From contig JAGAJK010000046.1 of NCBI GenBank assembly GCA_017626145.1, positions 1 to 43,414 of the forward strand: DNA of 43,414 nt. Reading direction: 5' to 3'. This DNA is from Clostridia bacterium (GTDB lineage: Bacteria > Bacillota > Clostridia > RGIG6154). Numbering within the stretch: position 1 is the stretch's first letter; the number at the start of each line of letters is the position of its first letter. The position numbers and the translations under genes were made by a program. Positions 32,127 to 40,988 of the stretch are shown in pieces. The notes under the pieces were generated by a model that was not told where the DNA came from, made no database searches, and saw nothing but the letters and a program-made list of their open reading frames with translations.

Positions 32127-33113
32127 ATGAAAGCAATGCTTATTAAGGATGAAAAATTAGTTTTATCCGAAGTGGAAAAACCTAATCCCCAAAGCGGAGA
32201 AATATTAATAAAGATATATGCTATAGGCTTAAACAGAGCTGATTTGCTTCAAAAGAAAGGTGCATATCCATCTCCAAAAGGTTGGCCGCAGTGGCCCGGT
32301 CTTGAAGTATCGGGAACTGTTGAAGCTATGGGAGAGGTTGCAAAACAAAAAGGAAGATTTAAAATTGGTGATTCTGTGTGTGCACTTTTAGGTGGAGGCG
32401 GTTATGCCCAGTATGTTTGTGCTCCGGAAGGAATGGTTATGCCAATACCGGAAAACCTGAGCTTTGAACAAGCAGCAACCCTGCCTGAAGCATACGCAAC
32501 CTCATATTTGAATTTATTTTGGGAAGGACACTTAAAGGAGGGACATACTGCTTTTATTCCTGCAGGAGCCAGCGGGCTTGCATCTGTTGCAATTCCAATG
32601 GCGAAAGCTTTTGGCGCAAGGGTAGTCACTTCTGTATTGTCAGATGAAATTGCCGGAAAAATTACACCACTTGGAGCGGATGTGATTATAAATTCCGCTA
32701 AGCAGGATGTTTCGGAAATTTTGAAGCAAGAAGAATTAAATGGTACTCCTGTAAATATGTCAATGGATTGTCTGTGTGGAGAAACACTTGGCAAAAGCCT
32801 TCCATATATGGCAGAAGGCGGATATTGGGTAGTTATTTCAACGCTTGCCGGTACAGAGACAAGCGTTATGTTAAGACCTCTTCTTACTAAAGGTCTTCAT
32901 CTTGTTGGTAGTATGCTTAGAAAACGAACAAGTGAAGAAAAAGCGCTGCTTCTTGCTGAACTTGTAGAAATAGTATGGCCTAAAATTGAAAAAGGCGAAA
33001 TGAAGCCATCAATATATAAGGTTCTGCCTTTGGAAGATGCAAACGAAGCATTGGATATTATAGAAAGAGGAGAAAATATAGGAAAAATTATTTTGCGGGT
33101 ATGCAATGAGTGA
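32127..33113 (+). CDS. Quinone oxidoreductase-like MDR, PIG3 type (set B)
   Basis: The 328-residue paralogue of the protein at 24528 has LNRADLLQKKGAYPSPKG, LGGGGYAQYV, PEAYATSYLNLFWEG, PAGASGLASV and YKVLPLEDANEALDII at corresponding places. No zinc ligands are visible. It is expected to be an NADPH-dependent reductase of an unsaturated ketone or quinone. It is the last gene of set B and is followed by a strong terminator. Confidence 0.88.
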   Translation: MKAMLIKDEKLVLSEVEKPNPQSGEILIKIYAIGLNRADLLQKKGAYPSPKGWPQWPGLEVSGTVEAMGEVAKQKGRFKIGDSVCALLGGGGYAQYVCAPEGMVMPIPENLSFEQAATLPEAYATSYLNLFWEGHLKEGHTAFIPAGASGLASVAIPMAKAFGARVVTSVLSDEIAGKITPLGADVIINSAKQDVSEILKQEELNGTPVNMSMDCLCGETLGKSLPYMAEGGYWVVISTLAGTETSVMLRPLLTKGLHLVGSMLRKRTSEEKALLLAELVEIVWPKIEKGEMKPSIYKVLPLEDANEALDIIERGENIGKIILRVCNE

Positions 33114-33163
33114 TGAGGTAAATCATTTTTTATATTCTAAATGTGTTAATAGTTTGCATAGCA

Positions 33164-33194
33164 ACACCCGAACCGAAATTTTCGGTTCGGGTGT
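33164..33194. terminator. Terminator after enzyme set B
   Basis: ACACCCGAACCGA and TCGGTTCGGGTGT form a near-perfect 31-base palindrome, followed by AATAATTTT. It lies between converging operons and may serve both. Confidence 0.8.
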
Positions 33195-33212
33195 AATAAT
33201 TTTAACCATTCA

Positions 33213-34442
33213 TTATTCAACGTTTTCGTAAGCTTCCATTTCTCTTACGTCCTCTTCTCTTAATGTAAGGTTAACGTTTTCTTTTTTAAGTCCTTTAATG
33301 TTTCTTCCGTAAATTCCCCAGGCAGGTAGAACTCCGAAATTGTGAAATTCAGGATATCTTGTACCCATCTCCGGAACAGGGGTTTTTTCGTATTCGCTGA
33401 CGCCACCTGCCATTTCAACGTCTATATTTGAAATGGTAACATTTTCAACAGGTGCATTTTTTGTTCCCGAAATACATATACAGCTTTTTGCGTTACCCCA
33501 GGCTTCGCCTTTGTAAAATCTGTCATTTGGTCCGTCAACACAGGTTCCTTTTACATTGTCAATAACAACATTTTTAATTGTTGAAGGAATTTCTCTTTTA
33601 CATCCATGATATTCACGAAGTCTTTCACCGTTGGAAATAAATATAGGACCTGTACATTTGTCAAGTGTTACGTTTCTTATTGTAAGGTTATTAAGGTTAC
33701 CGCCGTCAACGGGAATAATTTTAATTGCACAGCCTTTGCAGTTATAGATATATGTGTTTTCAATAACTACATTTTCAAAATCACCAACAGATTCCGTGCC
33801 GACCTTCAACCCTGCCCAGTCTGTGGATAAGGTGCAGTTGTTTACATAAATATCACGGCAGGGCTTGTCAAGGGTAGATTTTAGGCAAATTGCATCGTCA
33901 CCCGAGTCAATAATACAATCTTCAATTCTGCAGTTTCTGCAGGAGTCAATGTCGATGCCGTCGTTATTGGAATTTACCTTACTTTTAATAAATAAATCTT
34001 TTATATAAATATTATCGCTGTCCATTAAATGGATGTTCCAAGCACCGGAATCGTGAACCTGAATTCCTTCAATATGTACATTGTTACAACGTACAATTCT
34101 TATAAGAAACGGACGTCGGTCGGCAGAAAAGACTTTGCCGTTACCATTAATAATTCCATCACCTGTAATTGAAATATTACTTGCATTCTCGGCATAAATT
34201 AAAGCTTTACCACGTTTCCCGTCAACTGCATCCGTAAATACATCTATATCATCTGAATAAGCATCAAAATCATCAACACCTAAAATCATAGCTCCTTTTT
34301 CAAGAATGATTTTACTGTTATCTCTTAAAAAGAGGGTTGCTGTTCTGTAAAGTCCTTTTTTAAAAACAACTTCTTCACCGGTTTTAGCACAGGAGTCAAT
34401 TATTTCCTGAATTTTGTCTGTTTCATTTGGTGTTATAAGCAT
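33213..34442 (-). CDS. Glycoside hydrolase family 28 protein (polygalacturonase-like)
   Basis: The 409-residue protein forms the right-handed beta-helix of GH28, inverting enzymes that cut galacturonan or related pectin chains. The catalytic region shows NNDGID near residue 163 and SGDDAICLKS near 184, matching the NTDGID and GDD motifs with their Asp residues. ADWAGLKVGT takes the GHG place, and IKI follows at about residue 240 (NCKGCAIKI). No signal peptide is present, so it acts in the cytoplasm on imported oligomers. The promoter is a perfect consensus. It is divergent from dacF and converges on enzyme set B. Confidence 0.88.
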   Translation of the reverse strand: MLITPNETDKIQEIIDSCAKTGEEVVFKKGLYRTATLFLRDNSKIILEKGAMILGVDDFDAYSDDIDVFTDAVDGKRGKALIYAENASNISITGDGIINGNGKVFSADRRPFLIRIVRCNNVHIEGIQVHDSGAWNIHLMDSDNIYIKDLFIKSKVNSNNDGIDIDSCRNCRIEDCIIDSGDDAICLKSTLDKPCRDIYVNNCTLSTDWAGLKVGTESVGDFENVVIENTYIYNCKGCAIKIIPVDGGNLNNLTIRNVTLDKCTGPIFISNGERLREYHGCKREIPSTIKNVVIDNVKGTCVDGPNDRFYKGEAWGNAKSCICISGTKNAPVENVTISNIDVEMAGGVSEYEKTPVPEMGTRYPEFHNFGVLPAWGIYGRNIKGLKKENVNLTLREEDVREMEAYENVE

Positions 34443-34465
34443 ACTTAATCACTCCTCTTTGGGTA

Positions 34466-34494
34466 ATTATATCAATTGTAATTTGAATTGTCAA
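34466..34494 (-). promoter_or_regulatory. Consensus promoter of the GH28 gene
   Basis: On the minus strand TTGACA (34489-34494), 17 bases, TATAAT (34466-34471), perfect in both boxes. Confidence 0.8.
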
Positions 34495-34535
34495 GTTAGC
34501 ATATAATTTATAAAACTAATTTTGGAGAGGGTAGT

Positions 34536-35645
34536 TTGAGAAAAATATTTTTAATATTATTTGTTTTTTTACTTTTAATACCGCAACAAGGATTTGCTAT
34601 GGATTTATCTGCTCAAAGTGCTATTCTTGTAGAAGCAGAAACCGGCAGAGTTATCTACAGCAAGAATTGTAGAAACAAAATGGGAATGGCAAGTACAACA
34701 AAGATTATGACTGCACTTGTTGCACTTGATAAATATACTCCCGGTGAGCTTGCAACGGTAAGCGACAAAGCATCACGAACGGAAGGCTCATCGGTTTATC
34801 TGAAAAGCGGAGAAAAAATGACTGTTGAAAATCTTTTGTACGGTCTTATGCTTGCATCGGGAAACGATGCTTCTGTAGTTATTGCCGAGCATTTAGCAGG
34901 AAATGAGTATACCTTTGTAGAATATATGAATAATAAGGCAATAAGTCTTGGACTTAATGATACACATTTTGAAAACCCCAACGGGCTTCCTTGTGACAGA
35001 CATTATACTACTGCATACGACCTTGCGATGATAACAAGAGAAGCTATGAAAAACAAAACCTTCAGAGAAATTGTTTCAACCAAAAATAAAGTACTGAAAT
35101 CATCAAGTGGAGAAAATGACAGATACATAAAAAATCATAACAAGCTTTTGTGGCAATACGAAGGCTGTGTCGGTGTAAAAACAGGCTTTACCAAAAAAGA
35201 CGGAAGATGTCTTGTTTCTGCAGCATATAAAAACGGAATAACACTTATTGCCGTAACATTAAAAGCTCCCGATGACTGGAATGACCATAAAAAGTTATTT
35301 GATTACGGGTTTGACAGACTAAGCGTAAAAAAAGTAATAACCGGGGGAAAAAAGGCAGGAAATGTAGTTGTAAACAATGGGATTTTTAAAAGCAGTGAGT
35401 GTATTTATGCTGAGGATTTTATAATAAGTGTCGAAGAAAACGATATAACGGAAATAAAAGTGTTTCTGCCGAAGTCAATTGATGCTCCTGTGAAAAATGG
35501 GGATACGGCAGGTTATGCAAGGGTTCTGATTAACGGAAAAACGGCAGGTGAGGTTGAAATTATTGTAAATACTGATGTGGATTTGACCGACGAAACCAGA
35601 CTTATACGACAATTTATAAATTTACTTATCAGGCTTATAAGATAA
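34536..35645 (+). CDS. dacF: D-alanyl-D-alanine carboxypeptidase (DacF/PBP5 type)
   Basis: The 369-residue penicillin-binding protein trims the terminal D-Ala from peptidoglycan side chains. A signal peptide (IFLILFVFLLLIPQQGFA) is followed by the serine active site STTK near residue 53 (SxxK), SGN near 107 and KTG in VGVKTGFTKKDG near 213. The C-terminal beta-rich domain and a final hydrophobic stretch that may anchor it to the membrane follow. The start is TTG with GGAGAGG 5 bases upstream. It precedes citrate synthase by 12 bases. Both housekeeping and sporulation paralogues exist; the type cannot be settled here. Confidence 0.92.
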   Translation: MRKIFLILFVFLLLIPQQGFAMDLSAQSAILVEAETGRVIYSKNCRNKMGMASTTKIMTALVALDKYTPGELATVSDKASRTEGSSVYLKSGEKMTVENLLYGLMLASGNDASVVIAEHLAGNEYTFVEYMNNKAISLGLNDTHFENPNGLPCDRHYTTAYDLAMITREAMKNKTFREIVSTKNKVLKSSSGENDRYIKNHNKLLWQYEGCVGVKTGFTKKDGRCLVSAAYKNGITLIAVTLKAPDDWNDHKKLFDYGFDRLSVKKVITGGKKAGNVVVNNGIFKSSECIYAEDFIISVEENDITEIKVFLPKSIDAPVKNGDTAGYARVLINGKTAGEVEIIVNTDVDLTDETRLIRQFINLLIRLIR

Positions 35646-35657
35646 AGGAGGAAAACT

Positions 35658-37022
35658 ATGCCCGACAAAAATTATTCAAAAACAACAGATGAAATGGTGA
35701 GACTCGCTTCATTATGTGTAGAAAACAGCTCTATTGATCCGTCACTCTATTCAGTTCATAACGTAAAAAGAGGTCTGAGAGATTTGGATGGCAAGGGTGT
35801 TGTAACAGGACTTACCGAGATTTCAACAATTAATTCTTCGAAAATAGTTGACGGACAGTCTCAGCCTTGCGAAGGAGAGCTGTTTTACAGAGGAATAAAT
35901 ATTTACGATTTGGTTGACGGCTTTGTGGGTGAAGACCGTTTTGGATATGAAGAAACTGTATATCTTTTACTGTTTGGTAAGCTTCCTGACAAAACAGAGC
36001 TTGATAATTTCACAGCTCTTCTTGCAGAATACAGAACATTGCCGACCAATTTTGTCCGTGATGTAACGATGAAGGCACCTAATGCTGACATAATGAATTC
36101 TCTTGCAAGAAGCGTTCTTACCTTGTATTCATACGACAGTAACGCAAATGATATAAGTATCCCGAATGTACTTCGTCAATGCATACAGCTAATTGCAAAC
36201 TTTCCGTTATTGTCAGTATATGCATATCATGCGTACAGACACTATGTTTTGGACAAAAGTCTTTATATTCACAGACCCGACCCGAAGCTTTCTACGGCTG
36301 AAAACTTGCTCAGAATACTAAGAAAGGACAGACATTATACTGCTCTTGAAGCAAAAATTCTCGACCTTAGTCTTGTACTTCACGCTGAGCACGGCGGCGG
36401 TAACAATTCGACCTTTACAACACATGTAGTTACATCATCAGGTACAGATACTTATTCTTCTGTTGCCGCATCATTATGCTCCCTTAAAGGGCCCAAGCAC
36501 GGTGGAGCAAACATAAAAGTCAAGCATATGTTTGATAATATCAAGCACAATGTTAAAAACTGGAAAGACGACGGTGAAATAAAGGATTATCTTGTTAAAA
36601 TTCTTAATAAAGAGGCTTTTGACAAATCAGGACTTATTTACGGTATGGGCCATGCAGTTTATTCACTTTCTGACCCCAGAGCAGAAATTTTTAAAAGATT
36701 TGCTTTTCAGCTTTCTGAAGAAAAAGGAAAACAAGAGGAATTTGAGCTGTACAATTCGGTTGACCGTCTTGCACGCGAGGTAATAGCTGACAAAAGAAAG
36801 ATTTATAAAGGCGTAAGTCCTAATATAGATTTTTACAGCGGCTTTGCTTATTCAATGCTTAATCTACCGGAAGAACTGTATACTCCGTTATTCGCCGTTG
36901 CAAGAATAGCAGGTTGGAGCGCTCACCGTATTGAGGAACTGATTAACGCAAATAAAATAATAAGACCTGCCTATAAAGCGGTAGCAAAGGAAACAGAATA
37001 TATACCTATCTCAAAAAGATAA
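35658..37022 (+). CDS. gltA: Citrate synthase
   Basis: Condenses acetyl-CoA and oxaloacetate to citrate, probably for glutamate synthesis in an anaerobe with an incomplete cycle. The 454-residue protein has the family motif LHAEHGGGNNSTFTTHVV near residue 240 (catalytic His), GPKHGGAN near 278 with the second His, and GMGHAVYSLSDPRA near 331 followed by the catalytic Asp region NIDFYSGF. The long N-terminus with RGL.DLDGKGVVTGLT is the form common in Clostridia. A 2-methylcitrate synthase is an alternative. A strong AAAGGAGG site precedes the ATG. Confidence 0.94.
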   Translation: MPDKNYSKTTDEMVRLASLCVENSSIDPSLYSVHNVKRGLRDLDGKGVVTGLTEISTINSSKIVDGQSQPCEGELFYRGINIYDLVDGFVGEDRFGYEETVYLLLFGKLPDKTELDNFTALLAEYRTLPTNFVRDVTMKAPNADIMNSLARSVLTLYSYDSNANDISIPNVLRQCIQLIANFPLLSVYAYHAYRHYVLDKSLYIHRPDPKLSTAENLLRILRKDRHYTALEAKILDLSLVLHAEHGGGNNSTFTTHVVTSSGTDTYSSVAASLCSLKGPKHGGANIKVKHMFDNIKHNVKNWKDDGEIKDYLVKILNKEAFDKSGLIYGMGHAVYSLSDPRAEIFKRFAFQLSEEKGKQEEFELYNSVDRLAREVIADKRKIYKGVSPNIDFYSGFAYSMLNLPEELYTPLFAVARIAGWSAHRIEELINANKIIRPAYKAVAKETEYIPISKR

Positions 37023-37077
37023 AGTAAAATAGGATGTAAAAAAGTTCATCGTTGAAACATTTTTTCTATCCACGAAG

Positions 37078-37117
37078 AAAGGCTGTAAAAAAATCATCGA
37101 TTTTTTTACAGCCTTTT
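37078..37117. terminator. Bidirectional terminator
   Basis: AAAGGCTGTAAAAAAATC, loop ATC, GATTTTTTTACAGCCTTTT, between the converging citrate synthase and lipid kinase genes. Confidence 0.85.
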
Positions 37118-37118
37118 A

Positions 37119-38024
37119 CTATTTAATAAGATTGCTGTTTTGTCCTGCAAAATTTATTGCAGAGGCAATATTTTTTATTGTTACACATTGTGAGCCTTCC
37201 TGAAATTCCCCATCCAGAGACCAGGGAATGGCTTCCTCCATATTAAAGGTAATTTGCTTTGCGTGAAGGAAAGTGAACATTTCATTTTCAAAATCCGAAG
37301 CGGAAACAGAAACAAGAAGCTTGTGGAAATCTGCGATTGAACGTGGATTCTTTATAAGTAAAATTTCAAATAATCCGTCACGCATATCAACATAATCTGC
37401 TTTAAGACGCATAATTCCACCTACCGATGTTGAATTTGCCACTGCTCCGAAAATATACTCATCCTCGAAAATTTCACCATCTGCATTAACGGTAATGCGG
37501 TATGGTTTGACATTGGCAATATCCTTAAGTGCTTCAAGAACGTAAGCAAGGTATCCTAATGTGTTTTTGGTGCTTTGAGGCACGGAGTAGGAGGAAGAGG
37601 TAAAAAGTCCGAAGGATGCAATATAATTAAAATATCTTTCGGTATTAAACAAGCCTACATCAAGTGATCTTACAGGAAATTTTATTATATTGTTTATTGC
37701 ATCTACAGGTTTTACTGAAAGACCTAAGCTTGATGCAAAATCGTTGGTACTCCCTGTAGGAATGTAACCAATAGGAGTTTCGGCATTTGAAATCATACAT
37801 CCTGCTACAACCTCGTTGACAGTTCCGTCACCGCCGCAACACACAATAAGACTGTATTTTTTAGCACCCTGCCGTGCTATTTGTGTTGCGTGACCTTTGT
37901 GAGCGGTGATTCTTACAGTAGTTTCGTATCCGTTTTTGTCAAGAGTATCAATAACGTCAAAAACAATACTCTTGGCTTTCATTTTTCCGGATACAGGATT
38001 GATGATAAGTAATGCTTTTTTCAT
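37119..38024 (-). CDS. Diacylglycerol/lipid kinase, YegS/BmrU family
   Basis: The 301-residue protein has the DAGK catalytic domain: INPVSGKMK at the start, VCCGGDGTVNEVVAG near residue 61 (nucleotide-binding GGDGT), GYIPTGSTNDFA near 86. The C-terminal half has FNYIASFGLFTSSSYS and a DGLFEILL motif with the phospholipid-kinase fold. Such enzymes phosphorylate diacylglycerol or related lipids at the inner membrane. It is monocistronic and divergent from the large leucine-rich repeat gene. Confidence 0.9.
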   Translation of the reverse strand: MKKALLIINPVSGKMKAKSIVFDVIDTLDKNGYETTVRITAHKGHATQIARQGAKKYSLIVCCGGDGTVNEVVAGCMISNAETPIGYIPTGSTNDFASSLGLSVKPVDAINNIIKFPVRSLDVGLFNTERYFNYIASFGLFTSSSYSVPQSTKNTLGYLAYVLEALKDIANVKPYRITVNADGEIFEDEYIFGAVANSTSVGGIMRLKADYVDMRDGLFEILLIKNPRSIADFHKLLVSVSASDFENEMFTFLHAKQITFNMEEAIPWSLDGEFQEGSQCVTIKNIASAINFAGQNSNLIK

Positions 38025-38118
38025 ATACGGACAACCTCGCTGATATAATTATACGAATCCATAAATTAATAGTTAAATTCGAATATTTTCTTAATAATAT
38101 AATATTAATCCAAATGAT

Positions 38119-38148
38119 ATTAATTGTCAATAATTATTGACAATTAAT
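38119..38148. promoter_or_regulatory. 30-base palindrome over the -35 box of the leucine-rich repeat gene
   Basis: ATTAATTGTCAATAA is followed at once by its reverse complement TTATTGACAATTAAT, a perfect dyad with no loop. It contains the TTGACA box, so a bound dimer would block or modulate the polymerase. Confidence 0.6.
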
Positions 38149-38165
38149 TTGATTAATGATATAAT
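38137..38165 (+). promoter_or_regulatory. Consensus promoter of the large leucine-rich repeat gene
   Basis: TTGACA (38137-38142), 17 bases, TATAAT (38160-38165), perfect in both boxes. Confidence 0.8.
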
Positions 38166-38200
38166 TACGTTGATTTTTATGCTAAAAAAGGATGGGTATT

Positions 38201-40165
38201 ATGGGAAAGATACAAAAGCTTTTGATAACTATAATTACAGCACTTTGCATATTGACATCATGTGTGGCAGTATCTGCTGCAGATGTTGAGACAGGAAGTG
38301 CGGGTGCCGGCATTACCTGGAACTATGATAAAAATGCAAAAATTTTAACTATTTCAGGTTCAGGTGCTATGGATAATTTCTCCGGCTCAGGTGCTCCGTG
38401 GAGTGCTTATTCCGCAGAAATTGAAACTGTTATATTAAGTGAGGGCATTACAAGTATTGGTAATAATGCTTTTGCAGGTTGCAAATTTATTGAAACAGTT
38501 ACAGTACCGGGCACGGTTACATCTATAGGCTCAGGTGTTTTTGAAGGATGTCAGAATATTGTAAGTGTTACAATTCCGAAATCTGTAACCTCTATTAATT
38601 CTACTGCCTTCGGTCATACAACACCTAAGGTGTATTGTGCTCCGGGAAGCGAAGCATCAATTTTTGCTTCAAATCTTGGACTTGAAATTTCTGAAATAAA
38701 AAACGGTGAAGTTTATTCAGGAGCATGTGGTAATACAGTTACCTGGTCAATTGACGAAGCATCGGGTGTTATGACTGTTTACGGAGACGGCGAAATGAGC
38801 AATTTCCCTGACCGTGCAAGTGTCCCATGGCATATGTACAGAACTATGATAAAGGTAGTTAAATTCGACGGTAACATTACCAGCATAGGAAATAACGCTT
38901 TTGCAAATTCACAGAATTTAACTGCAGTTACATTACCTGAAACTCTTAAAACAATTGGAAATAATGCTTTTGAAAACTGTGTTGCCATTAAAAGAATAGC
39001 AATCCCTGCGTCAACAACTGCGATTGGCGATAATGCTTTCGATAATTGTGCTTCCCTTTCTGAATTTATAGCATCGGAAGACAATAAAAACTTCAAGTCG
39101 GAAAATGGTGTTCTGTTCAATAAGAATAAAACTAACATTATTATTTATCCTACCGCAAAAGCATTGGAGGAATATGTTGTTCCTGATACTGTTACAACAA
39201 TCAATAAAGGTGCGTTTGCTTATATCTCATCACTTAAAAAACTTGATTTGGGCAAAGGAGTAAAAACTATAGGAAGAGAAGCATTTTTTAAAGTTAAGTC
39301 CTTAGTTTCTGTAACAGGTAAAAGTAATATTGAATTGATTGAACAGGATGCATTCAGGGAATGTACTGCATTGGAAAGCTTTGATGCAGGTAATGTTAAA
39401 AAAATAGATACTAATGCATTTTCGTATTGTCAGAAGCTTAAAAATGTTAAGCTTGGTTCTGTTGAAGAAATATGTCAGAGAGCATTTTATCTCTGTTCAT
39501 CTCTTGAAAAGCTTGAATTTCCTGCAACACTTAAAATCTTTGACGGAAGTGCCTTTAACAACTGCTCTAAGCTTGGTGAAATTACAGTAGATGCTTCAAA
39601 TAAGTATTTTACAGTCGAAGACGGAGTTGTTTACAATAAGAATAAAACAAAGCTTGTATATGCACCTGAAGGCTCATCAAAAAAATCTTACGATGTGCCG
39701 GGCAGTGTAAAGGAAATCGGAATATGTGCATTCTATAACACTAAGGCAGACAGCGTGAAGCTGTCATCAGGTCTTGAAAAAATAGACGATTCTGCATTCT
39801 ATAATTCAGCACTTACGAAGATTGTAATTCCTGATAGTGTAAAAGAGATAGGTGAATATGCGTTTGCCTTCAGCAGTAAGCTTAAAAATCTTGAAATCGG
39901 AGATTCGGTAACAAAGATAGGCAAAGCCTCGTTTTCCAACTGTGCTTTACTTGAAGCAATAACAATTCCCGATAGCGTTGAGGTTGTCGGAGATTATGCA
40001 TTTGAGCATTGTAAGTCAGCGAAAACACTTAAAATGAGCAAAAATATAACAAAAATCGGAATATATGCTTTCTATAAGTGCGAAAATATTACACCGCTTA
40101 AACTTTCAAGTAAGGTTGATGTGGGTACATTTGCATTTAAAGGCTGCAAAGAAACAACGAAATAA
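38201..40165 (+). CDS. Large secreted BspA-family leucine-rich repeat protein
   Basis: The 654-residue protein starts with a signal peptide (LLITIITALCILTSCVAVSAA). It carries two copies of a GxxITW..D..A.VLTISG.G.M module (residues about 29-65 and 170-205). About fifteen repeats of the Treponema pallidum/BspA leucine-rich type follow, with IGNNAF.NC..L..V.IP as unit. No sortase motif, SLH domain or dockerin is visible, so it may be released or held by other means. Related proteins mediate adhesion or binding in gut and oral bacteria. The ATG at 38201 has AAAGGA upstream; ATG 38192 is too close to it. The small gene at 5612 shares its module. Confidence 0.88.
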   Translation: MGKIQKLLITIITALCILTSCVAVSAADVETGSAGAGITWNYDKNAKILTISGSGAMDNFSGSGAPWSAYSAEIETVILSEGITSIGNNAFAGCKFIETVTVPGTVTSIGSGVFEGCQNIVSVTIPKSVTSINSTAFGHTTPKVYCAPGSEASIFASNLGLEISEIKNGEVYSGACGNTVTWSIDEASGVMTVYGDGEMSNFPDRASVPWHMYRTMIKVVKFDGNITSIGNNAFANSQNLTAVTLPETLKTIGNNAFENCVAIKRIAIPASTTAIGDNAFDNCASLSEFIASEDNKNFKSENGVLFNKNKTNIIIYPTAKALEEYVVPDTVTTINKGAFAYISSLKKLDLGKGVKTIGREAFFKVKSLVSVTGKSNIELIEQDAFRECTALESFDAGNVKKIDTNAFSYCQKLKNVKLGSVEEICQRAFYLCSSLEKLEFPATLKIFDGSAFNNCSKLGEITVDASNKYFTVEDGVVYNKNKTKLVYAPEGSSKKSYDVPGSVKEIGICAFYNTKADSVKLSSGLEKIDDSAFYNSALTKIVIPDSVKEIGEYAFAFSSKLKNLEIGDSVTKIGKASFSNCALLEAITIPDSVEVVGDYAFEHCKSAKTLKMSKNITKIGIYAFYKCENITPLKLSSKVDVGTFAFKGCKETTK

Positions 40166-40172
40166 ATCAATT

Positions 40173-40204
40173 CCGGAGGCAGACTTCTGCTTCCGGTTGT
40201 GTTT
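40173..40204 (+). terminator. Terminator after the leucine-rich repeat gene
   Basis: CCGGAGGCAGA, loop CT, TCTGCTTCCGG with one G-T pair, then TTGTGTTTT. Confidence 0.7.
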
Positions 40205-40220
40205 TGGAAAGAAGGATTAT

Positions 40221-40919
40221 ATGTACGAACGGGTTTACACATTAAGATACGGAGACCTTGACAGAAAAGGCAATGCAAAGCTTGGAACAATTTTTGATAT
40301 TCTTCAAGATATTTCAACACGGCATTCCGAAGACATAGGCTACGATATGAAAAAACTCTATTCAATGAATATAGCTTTTCTTCTTAAGGGTTGGAGAATC
40401 AGAATTTTAGAACCGTTTAATTACTATTCAGATATAGTTGCAAGAACCGGAATTATGAAAATCCGCCATTTTGAAACTATACGAAAATATGAGTTATGGC
40501 AGGATGGTGTTTTAAAACTCATAGGCACGGGAAACTGGATGCCGGTTAATACTGAAACCAAAAGAATTATGGTTTGTCCCGATGAAATTAAAGAAGCTTA
40601 TGAATGCATTGAAGAAAAGGATAATAACATACCATTTATAAGAGTGAGGGAAGAAGAGAACGCAGAGTGTATAGGAAGTTTTAAAATACAAAAACGTGAT
40701 ATTGATACGAACGGTCATGTTAATAATGTTAAATCTATAGAACTTGCAATGGAAGGAATAGACGATAAATTTGGTTATAGAGAAATTCAGGTTACATATG
40801 TTAAAGAACTAAAGATAAATGAAGAAATATTTTTGTTTGTAAATAACAAGGATGATTCATACCAAACAGAGCTTAAAGATTCGGACGGCAAAGCTTGTGT
40901 TTTAATTAATGTATTGTAA
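40221..40919 (+). CDS. Acyl-ACP thioesterase (FatA/FatB-like)
   Basis: The 232-residue protein is a double hot-dog thioesterase that releases fatty acids from acyl carrier protein. The N-terminal half has YGDLDRKGNAKLGTIFDILQDIS near residue 9 and WRIRI. The second half has the catalytic-region DIDTNGHVNNVKSIELA near residue 165 (Asn and His). AAGAAGG before the ATG at 40221 fixes the start; the frame is open further upstream through the preceding terminator and leucine-rich repeat gene, which is not coding. It is a single-gene unit. Confidence 0.9.
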   Translation: MYERVYTLRYGDLDRKGNAKLGTIFDILQDISTRHSEDIGYDMKKLYSMNIAFLLKGWRIRILEPFNYYSDIVARTGIMKIRHFETIRKYELWQDGVLKLIGTGNWMPVNTETKRIMVCPDEIKEAYECIEEKDNNIPFIRVREEENAECIGSFKIQKRDIDTNGHVNNVKSIELAMEGIDDKFGYREIQVTYVKELKINEEIFLFVNNKDDSYQTELKDSDGKACVLINVL

Positions 40920-40940
40920 AAAGCTTAGAGAAAATTTAAA

Positions 40941-40986
40941 AATACCGGCATCTGCAGATATTGGCTGCGTGTCGGTATTTTTTAAT
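40941..40986. terminator. Terminator between thioesterase and AraC genes
   Basis: AATACCGGCA and TGTCGGTATT (one G-T pair) enclose a 19-base loop and are followed by TTTTTT. It converges on the AraC gene end. Confidence 0.65.
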
Positions 40987-40988
40987 AT

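Noticed and set aside
32402-32794. 130-codon antisense open frame inside the set B reductase gene
   Set aside because: Shadow of the real gene on the other strand; no start signals.
38779-39138. 119-codon antisense open frame in the large leucine-rich repeat gene
   Set aside because: Its periodic composition only mirrors the repeats of the sense strand.
40065-40220. Longer N-terminus for the thioesterase
   Set aside because: It would run through the preceding gene's end and its terminator hairpin. The ATG at 40221 has a good ribosome binding site and matches the family start.
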